From Clostridiales bacterium (GTDB lineage: Bacteria > Bacillota > Clostridia > Lachnospirales > Lachnospiraceae), in assembly GCA_012520655.1 (NCBI GenBank), contig JAAYNW010000033.1:1-64000 (forward strand): a DNA stretch of 64,000 bases. Reading direction: 5' to 3'. The position numbers and the translations under genes were made by a program. The notes under the pieces were generated by a model. It made no database searches. It worked only from the letters and a program-made list of their open reading frames with translations, and had not been told where the DNA came from. Positions 57,519 to 64,000 of this stretch are shown piece after piece (position 1 is the first letter of the stretch; each line of letters begins with the position of its first letter).

Positions 57519-57851
57519 TTATTGGAAATCCAATTCCTTTACTATCAGCTCGGTAGCCTCCTGCATCATCCTGCAGAATGAAGTTTCCGCAGCCAAGAAA
57601 TCCGATACAAGCGGAATCTCTCTTAAGCTTTCGTATTCTTTGTCCAATTCTTCCATACACTCCAGAAGGTTTTCTCCCTCTTCCGCATTCTGGAAGTTAA
57701 AATTCTTTCGTCTGAACTCATTCACTTTCGAATACAATTCCGGCTGCATTTTTATCTTATTAAGCTGCATAACATATTCACAGTATTCCGCCGACTTTCT
57801 GACTGCACTTACGAACTTCATAGACGCATCGCGCATACTGATATCTGTCAT
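57519..57851 (-). CDS. YlbF/YmcA family protein
   Basis: A 110-residue helical protein of the YlbF/YmcA group (SAVRKSAEYCEYVMQLNKIK, then VNEFRRKNFNFQN). In Bacillus YlbF, YmcA and YaaT form a complex that affects RNase Y and competence/sporulation development. ATG 57851 follows AGGAGG by 7 bp and lies just past the RNase J stop at 57878. Placement next to RNase J fits an RNA-processing link. Confidence 0.82.
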   Translation of the reverse strand: MTDISMRDASMKFVSAVRKSAEYCEYVMQLNKIKMQPELYSKVNEFRRKNFNFQNAEEGENLLECMEELDKEYESLREIPLVSDFLAAETSFCRMMQEATELIVKELDFQ

Positions 57852-57877
57852 CCTCGTCCTCCTATAGTCAGTGCGCA

Positions 57878-59551
57878 TCATACTTCCATAATAATAGGAA
57901 GAATCATTGGTCTGCGCTTTGTCTTTTTCCAGACGTAGTCGCTAAGGGAGTCTTTGATACTCGTCTTAATCTTTCCCCAATCGCCGACACCTCTGTCCAG
58001 GCAATTATGAACCGCTTCATCCACTACGTATCTTGCCTCTTCCATCAGCTGATCCGACTCTCTTACATATACGAATCCCCTTGAAACAATATCCGGTCCG
58101 GATACGAGTTGATCCGTATACTGATCCAATGCGAGAACAACAATAAGAATACCATCTTCTGCAAGGTGTTGTCTATCCCTCAGTACAATATTTCCTACGT
58201 CGCCCACGCCGAGTCCGTCTACCAGAACTTCTCCCACAGGAACTTTTCCGGTTACCTTCGCCTCTTCCTTGTCTATCTCCAACACATCTCCCGAATTCAA
58301 AATAAAGATATTTTCCTTCGCTATGCCCAGTTCATTCGCAATCTTAGCCTGCGCCATCAGATGCTTATATTCACCGTGCACAGGGATTGCATATTTAGGA
58401 CGTACCAACGTATAAATCAATTTAATTTCTTCCCGGCAGGCGTGTCCGGATACATGGACATCCTGAAAAATCACATCGGCACCCTTTATCAGAAGTTCGT
58501 TGATAACATTCGTAACCGCTTTCTCATTCCCCGGAATCGGGTTAGAGGAAAAAATAACCGTGTCGCCGGGTCCTATCGATATTTTTCTATGGACATCGCT
58601 GGCCATGCGGCTGAGTGCCGCCATACTTTCCCCCTGGCTTCCCGTAGTAATAATCACAGTCTTTTCATTCGGGTAATTCTTTAATTGCTCAATATCAATT
58701 AAGGTCTTATCCGGTATATCCAGATAGCCCAGATTGGTTGCCGTTTCTATGATATTTACCATACTGCGGCCTTCTACCACAACTTTTCTTCCAAACTTAT
58801 TGGCCGAATTGATAATCTGCTGTACGCGGTCCACATTGGATGCAAAGGTAGCCACAATAATTCTCGTGTCTTTGTGCTCGGTAAAAATCGTATCAAACGT
58901 TTTTCCGACTGTTTTTTCGGACTGGGTAAAGCCGGGTCGTTCCGCATTGGTACTGTCACACATAAGCGCCAGAACGCCTTTTTTTCCAATCTCTGCAAAT
59001 CTCTGCAAATCGATGGCATCTCCGAACACCGGTGTATAATCCACCTTAAAATCTCCGGTATGCACTACGATTCCTGCCGGAGAATAGATAGCAAGTGCAG
59101 CGGCATCTACAATGCTATGGTTCGTTTTAATAAATTCGATACGGAACTGTCCTAAGTTGATGGATTGACCAAATTTAACGACTTTTCTTTTGGTGTTTCC
59201 GTTAAGGTTATGTTCCTTTAATTTGTTTTCTATGATTCCCATGGTCAGCTTCGTCGCATAAATAGGTACATTTATGTCGCGCAGCACATAAGGCAGTGCA
59301 CCTATATGATCTTCATGCCCGTGAGTGATCATAAAGCCTTTTACTTTGCTGATGTTATCCTTCAAATAAGTGGTATCCGGTATTACCAAATCAATTCCCA
59401 GCATGTCATCATCCGGGAACGAGAGGCCACAGTCCACCACAATAATACTGTCTTCATACTCGAAGGCAGTAATGTTCATTCCAATCTGTTCCAAACCTCC
59501 TAACGGAATTATCTTAAGCTTGGAAACATTCTCATTTTCACTTTTTTTCAA
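57878..59551 (-). CDS. rnj: Ribonuclease J
   Basis: A 557-residue metallo-beta-lactamase/beta-CASP RNase. MITHGHEDHIGALPYVL near residue 75 gives the zinc ligands, DFKVDYTPV and CDSTNAERPGFT follow in the core, and the C-terminal dimer domain ends the protein. It does 5' exonucleolytic and endonucleolytic RNA turnover. Which of RNase J1 or J2 it matches cannot be told. It overlaps fur by 4 bp and precedes ylbF-like. Confidence 0.94.
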   Translation of the reverse strand: MKKSENENVSKLKIIPLGGLEQIGMNITAFEYEDSIIVVDCGLSFPDDDMLGIDLVIPDTTYLKDNISKVKGFMITHGHEDHIGALPYVLRDINVPIYATKLTMGIIENKLKEHNLNGNTKRKVVKFGQSINLGQFRIEFIKTNHSIVDAAALAIYSPAGIVVHTGDFKVDYTPVFGDAIDLQRFAEIGKKGVLALMCDSTNAERPGFTQSEKTVGKTFDTIFTEHKDTRIIVATFASNVDRVQQIINSANKFGRKVVVEGRSMVNIIETATNLGYLDIPDKTLIDIEQLKNYPNEKTVIITTGSQGESMAALSRMASDVHRKISIGPGDTVIFSSNPIPGNEKAVTNVINELLIKGADVIFQDVHVSGHACREEIKLIYTLVRPKYAIPVHGEYKHLMAQAKIANELGIAKENIFILNSGDVLEIDKEEAKVTGKVPVGEVLVDGLGVGDVGNIVLRDRQHLAEDGILIVVLALDQYTDQLVSGPDIVSRGFVYVRESDQLMEEARYVVDEAVHNCLDRGVGDWGKIKTSIKDSLSDYVWKKTKRRPMILPIIMEV

Positions 59552-60003
59552 TCAGTTCTTCCTCCACATTCTGCACAGCACCCGTAGAGCTTCACTTCAT
59601 GATCTACCACTCGGAATCCGGTCGTCTTTGTGATTTTCTCTTCCAACTCCTCAAGCAAGTCGTCCTCAAAGGAATTAATTTTACCACAATTTATGCAAAT
59701 CAAATGATGGTGATGGTGTTTTGCCGTACCCATTCCCACATTTCCGATTTCATAACGAACAAAACCGTCGTCCAAATTGATGCGATCAATCAAATGTAAT
59801 TCTAAAAGTATCTGTATCGTTCTATAAACAGTAGCAAGCCCTATCTCCAGATAGTCTGCTTTTACCATTTCGTAAATTTCCTCCGCAGTCAGATGTTTGT
59901 CCGGACATGCAGCGAGAGCTTCCAGTACAAGAAGCCTTTGCGTGGTTACTTTTAAACCTTTATCTTTCAGCAATTGCTTAAACTGCTCTCTGTTCACTGC
60001 CAT
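59548..60003 (-). CDS. Fur-family metal-dependent repressor
   Basis: A 151-residue Fur-family repressor with a winged-helix N-terminus (KVTTQRLLVLEALAACPDKHLTAEEIYE, LATVYRTIQIL) and a dimerisation domain with HHHHH at 92-97, CINCGKIN and CCAECGG, giving two zinc-type CxxC pairs. Fur, Zur and PerR are all possible; the metal is not decided by sequence. Its stop overlaps the RNase J start by 4 bp, so the two are translationally coupled. Confidence 0.9.
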   Translation of the reverse strand: MAVNREQFKQLLKDKGLKVTTQRLLVLEALAACPDKHLTAEEIYEMVKADYLEIGLATVYRTIQILLELHLIDRINLDDGFVRYEIGNVGMGTAKHHHHHLICINCGKINSFEDDLLEELEEKITKTTGFRVVDHEVKLYGCCAECGGRTD

Positions 60004-60062
60004 TTACTATCATCCCTTTTACACTTACAATCTGCCTTCGGTAAGCCTTTCCTTATTTAATC

Positions 60063-60317
60063 TCAGGAAAGTTCAATATCCTCCAGTATATTTTTAAAGA
60101 CCTCCGCAACAGCGTCAAGTTCTGCTTCATCCTCCACGATTTCATAAATCGCGTCAGACTCTTCCGGTGCTGAGATGTCTTTCAAAATCATTGCCTCTCC
60201 GTCTCCTTCTTCCTGTTCTGTTACAAGAATGTACTGGCACCCCCCTAATTTTGTCTGCTCCAGCACATAAAGTTCAACCGGCTCCTCATTCTCCGGTCTA
60301 AAGATTATCTTATCCAC
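60063..60317 (-). CDS. DUF1292 protein (YrzB-like)
   Basis: An 84-residue acidic protein of the DUF1292/YrzB family: [22 protein letters not shown] then an acidic C-terminus ([21 protein letters not shown]). Function unknown. It follows ruvX with a 13-bp overlap, in the conserved ireB-ruvX-DUF1292 order shared with Bacillus yrzL-yrrK-yrzB. Confidence 0.85.
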   Translation of the reverse strand: MDKIIFRPENEEPVELYVLEQTKLGGCQYILVTEQEEGDGEAMILKDISAPEESDAIYEIVEDEAELDAVAEVFKNILEDIELS

Positions 60318-60751
60318 AAATTGTTCTCCTCGTTCTTACGGTAATCCAAATACCCTTGTAAAATGAAACATGCAGCAATCCTATCCACATGTTCTTTCCT
60401 GTGTTCCCGCCGTATTCCTGCCTCCATCATAGCTTTGTCAGCCGCAACGGTCGTGAGCCTCTCATCCCACAGTTTCACAGGAAGTCCGGTTCTTCGTTCC
60501 AGTTTTTCTTTAAAATCTATGGTAAGTTCAGCCCGTGCGCCCAAGGTATCGTTCATATTCTTGGGCAGTCCGAGTACGATTTCTTTCACTTTGTATTCTA
60601 CAATAAGCTCTTCTAAACGAGCCAAAGTCTTCCGTAATTTATTCTCTTCTTTTCTCTCTATGATTTCAATGCCCTGAGCAGTGAGAAGCAGCGAATCGCT
60701 AATTGCCACTCCTACCGTTTTTGACCCGAAATCCAAGCCCATGATACGCAT
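60305..60751 (-). CDS. ruvX: Holliday junction resolvase RuvX (YqgF)
   Basis: A 148-residue RNase H-fold nuclease-like protein. [19 protein letters not shown] gives the first catalytic Asp, [20 protein letters not shown] the second region, and [13 protein letters not shown] a third acidic site. It is proposed to cut rRNA-processing or junction intermediates. Family members usually start MRIMGLD; an upstream ATG at 60775 has a better AAAGGA ribosome site and would add 8 residues. It sits between ireB and DUF1292. Confidence 0.9.
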   Translation of the reverse strand: MRIMGLDFGSKTVGVAISDSLLLTAQGIEIIERKEENKLRKTLARLEELIVEYKVKEIVLGLPKNMNDTLGARAELTIDFKEKLERRTGLPVKLWDERLTTVAADKAMMEAGIRREHRKEHVDRIAACFILQGYLDYRKNEENNLWIR

Positions 60752-60784
60752 GGATTCACCCTTATATCCTTCCATAAATGTCCT

Positions 60785-61054
60785 TTAATCATTTTTCCAA
60801 CGCTTCGCCTCAATATATTTCGTAAGCAGTTCTTCTACCAATTCGTCTCTTTCCACTTTCATGATAAGGCTTCTCGCACTTTTATGGCTTGTAATATATG
60901 TGGGGTCTCCGGACATAATATACCCTACAATCTGATTTACCGGATTATATCCTTTTTCCGTCAATGCTTCATATACTGTGGCCAGGACGACCTCTACTCC
61001 TGTCTCCGGCTCAGTTTCCACACTAAAAAATTGTGTATTTCCAAAATCCTGCAT
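60785..61054 (-). CDS. IreB-family regulatory phosphoprotein
   Basis: An 89-residue protein with [25 protein letters not shown] and [26 protein letters not shown], the IreB pattern. In Enterococcus IreB is phosphorylated by the Ser/Thr kinase IreK and affects cephalosporin resistance. A PASTA kinase gene is not in this window. It begins the conserved ireB-ruvX-DUF1292 run. Confidence 0.9.
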   Translation of the reverse strand: MQDFGNTQFFSVETEPETGVEVVLATVYEALTEKGYNPVNQIVGYIMSGDPTYITSHKSARSLIMKVERDELVEELLTKYIEAKRWKND

Positions 61055-61189
61055 ATAATCACGCCCTTATCTATCGTTGACAGTTAACTCTTCTAACCAA
61101 CATATTACCTTATTCCCCCAGAAAATTCAATCAATTTACACTAATTTAATGATTGACCAATTAATTTATCGGCTGTTTTTTTCACTTCC

Positions 61190-62554
61190 TTACTCCATAA
61201 GCAATAGATCTTCCTGCAAAAAACCTACGGCCTTTCCTTTTACCAATTGATTGGACAAGGAACCGTCTGCCGGCTTTGCCACTTTTACATATTGCTTGGT
61301 ATGCCCTGTCTGATAACGTTTCCCTTCTATCATTTTTTCTTCTTCAAACAGTACTTCTACCTCTTTTCCTATGTAACGGGCCCTATACTCTCTTGAATAT
61401 TCTTTCTCCATAGAGAGCAGGATGTTACTTCTTTCCGTTTTCTTATCGTCGGATACCTGATGATCCATTTGCGCTGCACGAGTGCCTTTCCTCTTGGAAT
61501 ATTTGAAAATATGCATTTCATAAAGCTTTATTTTCTCGAGATATTTCTCGGTAACAGCAAACTCCTCCTGTGTTTCTCCCGGGAAGCCGACAATAACGTC
61601 CGTCGTAATGGCCGGGTTATCAAATATATTCCGTAAAAGTTCCACTTTTTCGTAGTATTCCCCGGAGGTGTATTTTCTATTCATCCTTTTCAATGTTTCA
61701 TCGCAGCCGCTCTGCAAGGATAAATGAAAATGGGGGCAAAATTTCGGAAGTCTTTTCAGCTCCGATGCGAATTCCTCGGTAATTATTCCGGGCTCCAGCG
61801 AGCCTAATCGAATCCGCTCAATTCCCTCGACCTCATGAATAGCCTTTATAAGAGAAAGCAATGCCGGACCGCCAAAATCCACGCCGTAGGAACTGATATG
61901 GATTCCCGTCAATACTACTTCTTTATAGCCTTTCACGGCAAGTCCTCTGATTTCTTCAAGAACATCCTTCTCGTTTCTACTTCTTACCCTGCCTCTCGCA
62001 TAAGGTATGATGCAGTAAGAGCAGAATTGATTACATCCATCCTGAATCTTTATATAGGCGCGTGTGTTCCCCGAGGTCTCCCTAAGCCGCATGCTCTCAA
62101 ATTCTCTTGTATTTCCTATATCTATTATCGTCGTATCGTCAAGAGTCTTAGCATTCCACGCTTGCTCAGAAGTATTAGCATTCGTTTTTTCGTTTGTTTT
62201 CTCATATCTTTCTTCCAGGTATTTTTCCAAAATGGCAACGAGCTCTTTTTTCTTATTATTTCCAATCGCCAGGTCCACACCTGCGTCTTTTATCACGTCT
62301 TCTTTGCCTGTCTGCACATAACAACCCGCAGCGACGACCACTGCATCGGGATTCAATTTGCGCGCTTTATGAAGCATCTGCCTGCTTTTTCTATCCGCTA
62401 TATTGGTAACTGTACACGTATTTACGATATAAATATCTGCCCATTCATCAAATGGTACAATTTTATATCCTTTTTCTTGTAACATTTGTTGCATTACGTC
62501 CATTTCATATCCGTTGACCTTGCAGCCCAGGTTATGTAATGCTACACTTTTCAT
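61190..62554 (-). CDS. mtaB: tRNA t6A37 methylthiotransferase MtaB
   Basis: A 454-residue radical SAM enzyme that makes ms2t6A at tRNA position 37. The N-terminal UPF0004 domain carries NLGCKVNGYEMDVM and NTCTVTNIADRKSR with cluster Cys residues; the radical SAM motif is CNQFCSYCIIPYARG near residue 150; a TRAM domain ends the protein. ATG 62554 follows GAGG 6 bp upstream; a GTG at 62566 would include that site. It lies alone between ireB and the HPr-like gene. Confidence 0.93.
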   Translation of the reverse strand: MKSVALHNLGCKVNGYEMDVMQQMLQEKGYKIVPFDEWADIYIVNTCTVTNIADRKSRQMLHKARKLNPDAVVVAAGCYVQTGKEDVIKDAGVDLAIGNNKKKELVAILEKYLEERYEKTNEKTNANTSEQAWNAKTLDDTTIIDIGNTREFESMRLRETSGNTRAYIKIQDGCNQFCSYCIIPYARGRVRSRNEKDVLEEIRGLAVKGYKEVVLTGIHISSYGVDFGGPALLSLIKAIHEVEGIERIRLGSLEPGIITEEFASELKRLPKFCPHFHLSLQSGCDETLKRMNRKYTSGEYYEKVELLRNIFDNPAITTDVIVGFPGETQEEFAVTEKYLEKIKLYEMHIFKYSKRKGTRAAQMDHQVSDDKKTERSNILLSMEKEYSREYRARYIGKEVEVLFEEEKMIEGKRYQTGHTKQYVKVAKPADGSLSNQLVKGKAVGFLQEDLLLME

Positions 62555-62587
62555 ATTATTCCTCACTTTTTTTGTATTGTTTTAGCA

Positions 62588-62616
62588 TTGACTTTTACCG
62601 GCCCACCCATTAGTAT
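62588..62616 (+). promoter_or_regulatory. Candidate sigma-A promoter of the HPr-like gene
   Basis: TTGACT (62588-62593) and TAGTAT (62611-62616) with a 17-bp spacer; a TATTAT at 62614-62619 is an alternative -10. They lie about 42 bp before ATG 62658. Confidence 0.5.
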
Positions 62617-62657
62617 TATAGAAAGAAGGTATGAAAACATCAAGGAGGTAGAAACCG

Positions 62658-62888
62658 ATGAAAACAGTTCAGATTTCTTTAAATTCTATTGATAAGGTAA
62701 AATCTTTTGTAAATGATATCACAAAATTCGATTATGATTTTGATTTAGTATCCGGCAGATATGTTATTGACGCGAAGTCCATTATGGGCATCTTCAGCTT
62801 GGATTTATCAAAGCCGATCGACTTGAATATCTATGCGGAAGACAACGTGGAAGAAGTACTTAACACATTGAAGCCTTATATGATTTAA
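62658..62888 (+). CDS. HPr-like protein lacking the active His
   Basis: A 76-residue protein with an HPr fold pattern. The Ser-46-like site is DAKSIMGIFSLDL at residues 38-50, a very good match to HPr SIMGV, and the C-terminal helix DNVEEVLNTLKPYM fits. The phospho-His region reads LNSIDKVKSFV with no His, so it cannot carry PTS phosphate. It may be a Ser-phosphorylated regulator or an HPr mimic. AAGGAGG lies 9 bp before ATG 62658. It is the only plus-strand gene in the last 11 kb and ends in its own terminator. Confidence 0.8.
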   Translation: MKTVQISLNSIDKVKSFVNDITKFDYDFDLVSGRYVIDAKSIMGIFSLDLSKPIDLNIYAEDNVEEVLNTLKPYMI

Positions 62889-62916
62889 TTTTTGCTTTAC
62901 ATCGATATTAAGGAAG

Positions 62917-62949
62917 AGCATTCGGATAACTTATCCGAATGCTTTTTTG
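62917..62949 (+). terminator. Rho-independent terminator after the HPr-like gene
   Basis: AGCATTCGGATAA and TTATCCGAATGCT form a perfect 13-bp stem with a one-base loop centre (62917-62943), followed by TTTTTT. It ends the HPr-like gene and lies between it and the convergent thiI. Confidence 0.88.
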
Positions 62950-62993
62950 TGTAATAGGACATTGCATGCTATTACATAACCTCTATTTATTGA

Positions 62994-64000
62994 TTATTGA
63001 TGCACAATAATCAGTTCATCGTTCTTGAGTGCCGTTTCCACTAAATCTTCAATCTTTTCTTCCAGATTCTGTTCGCTCCTTCTTATGATATTCAAATTCG
63101 GTTTCGTCACCGGATGCTTTGCCACAAAAATCGTGCAGCAGTCCTCATAAGGAAGTATGGAAGTTTCATACGTATTAATTTTCTCGGAAACTTCTACAAT
63201 TTCCATCTTATCGAATCCTATAAGCGGCCGATACACCGGCATCGTGCACACTTCATTAGTAGCCGCAAGACTCTGCATAGTCTGGGAAGCGACTTGACCG
63301 ATGCTCTCTCCCGTAATCAGCCCGAGGCACTCCGTTTCCTTCGCGATTCTCTCCGCAATGCGCATCATATAGCGGCGCATGATAATCGTCAGCTCATCGT
63401 GAGGACATTTCTCATAAATGTATAATTGAATATCCGTGAAATTGATAACATGCAGATAAATGGGGCCCGTGTAACGCGAAATCTGCCTGGCCAGATCCAC
63501 CACCTTCTGCTTCGCTCTTTCGCTCGTATACGGAGGCGCATGAAAATATACAGCGTCGATCTTCACTCCGCGTTTTGCAATCATATATCCCGCTACGGGA
63601 GAGTCGATGCCGCCCGATAAAAGGAGCATTGCCTTTCCGCCCGTGCCTACGGGCATTCCGCCGGGTCCGGGAATCGTCTCGGAATAAATATAGATTTTTT
63701 CTCTGATTTCAATATTCAGCATAATATCAGGTTTATGCACATCTACACGCATTTCAGGGTAGCTGTCCAAAATAACGCCGCCCATTTCGCTGTTAATTTC
63801 CATGGATGTTAAAGGGTAATTTTTCCTTGCCCGTCTGGCATTCACCTTGAATGTCTTATTTTTTTCAGGATATACTTCGCCGATATATTTGACTACATCT
63901 TTTCCAAGCTTCTCAAAGCCCTCGTCTTCCACATAAACGACCGGACAGATACCGGAAATTCCAAAGACAGTTTTAAGGTTGTCCACCGTTTCATCGAAAT
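62994..64000 (-). CDS. thiI: tRNA 4-thiouridine synthase ThiI (partial, 5' end outside window)
   Basis: An open frame of 335 codons that runs past the right edge; upstream of the first inner Met-like codon (GTG, Val) it reads FDETVDNLKTVFGISG without a stop. The THUMP domain lies at the start, then the PP-loop motif LLSGGIDSPVAGYMIAKRG near residue 130. ThiI activates and transfers sulfur for 4-thiouridine-8 in tRNA and, in some species, thiamin. The missing N-terminal part of a usual 390-residue ThiI is about 55 residues. Confidence 0.92.
   Translation of the reverse strand, partial: FDETVDNLKTVFGISGICPVVYVEDEGFEKLGKDVVKYIGEVYPEKNKTFKVNARRARKNYPLTSMEINSEMGGVILDSYPEMRVDVHKPDIMLNIEIREKIYIYSETIPGPGGMPVGTGGKAMLLLSGGIDSPVAGYMIAKRGVKIDAVYFHAPPYTSERAKQKVVDLARQISRYTGPIYLHVINFTDIQLYIYEKCPHDELTIIMRRYMMRIAERIAKETECLGLITGESIGQVASQTMQSLAATNEVCTMPVYRPLIGFDKMEIVEVSEKINTYETSILPYEDCCTIFVAKHPVTKPNLNIIRRSEQNLEEKIEDLVETALKNDELIIVHQ

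Noticed and set aside
62994-63986. Full-length thiI starting at 63986
   Set aside because: That codon is an internal GTG; the frame continues to the right edge without a stop, so the gene is cut by the window.
1-64000. Insertion sequences, prophage or integrase genes
   Set aside because: No transposase, integrase or phage structural motif was seen in any of the listed genes.

Overview
The window looks like chromosomal DNA of an anaerobic, flagellated, Gram-positive clostridium, most likely of the family Lachnospiraceae. The basis is moderate GC, strong GGAGG-type ribosome binding sites, a type III glutamine synthetase, a CdaA-CdaR-GlmM operon, a flagellar mbl-flhO-flhP-type locus, RNase J, IreB-RuvX-DUF1292 gene order, and many proteins of the kind seen in that family. 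Nearly all genes lie on the minus strand. No transposase, integrase, phage gene or CRISPR array was seen.

Layout. Positions 1-11.4 kb: a surface-polysaccharide operon on the minus strand. It holds a DPM-type glycosyltransferase, several GT2 and GT4 glycosyltransferases, an initiating undecaprenyl-phosphate sugar transferase, a chain-length determinant with a degenerate kinase-like tail, an EpsG-type polymerase and a membrane glycosyltransferase cut by the left edge. 11.5-18.3 kb: a Spo0A C-terminal-domain-only protein, GDP-mannose/GDP-fucose precursor genes (manC, fcl), a large membrane protein, an AraC regulator, a DUF212 protein and rfbD. 18.6-21.6 kb: a DUF3048 lipoprotein convergent with leuA across a very long perfect palindrome. 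21.7-27.5 kb: ptsH and the c-di-AMP/cell-wall operon (cdaA-cdaR-glmM) with two unknown membrane proteins and yvyF. 27.5-33.7 kb: comF, recD2, flgJ-like, two hook-basal-body rod genes and mbl. 34-43.2 kb: ftsE-ftsX-envC-like-ctp-uvrB-uvrA, combining cell-wall hydrolase control with nucleotide excision repair. 43.3-48.7 kb: a PucR-type regulator, a divergent TagA/WecG protein, a YjfB-like motility protein, a CPBP protease, a degenerate HPr-like protein, CvfB and an acyl-ACP thioesterase. 48.9-52.3 kb: two tandem Csp-like subtilases, both lacking the catalytic serine and the second frameshifted. 52.3-55 kb: tRNA-Gln and glnN behind an attenuator-like leader. 55-64 kb: tRNA-modification genes (U32 peptidase family, trmR), a short MltG-like protein, YlbF, RNase J, Fur, DUF1292, RuvX, IreB, mtaB, a second HPr-like protein and thiI cut by the right edge.

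The most unusual content is the pair of equal-length subtilase paralogues (557 codons each) that keep Asp97 and His165 but have Gly488 where the catalytic Ser belongs. Other oddities are two HPr-like proteins without the active His, a TagA-family protein lacking the usual catalytic Asp, a polysaccharide co-polymerase fused to an ATPase-like tail without a P-loop, a receiver-less Spo0A, and a terminator/antiterminator leader before glnN. All product names are read from motifs by eye; no database search was run.
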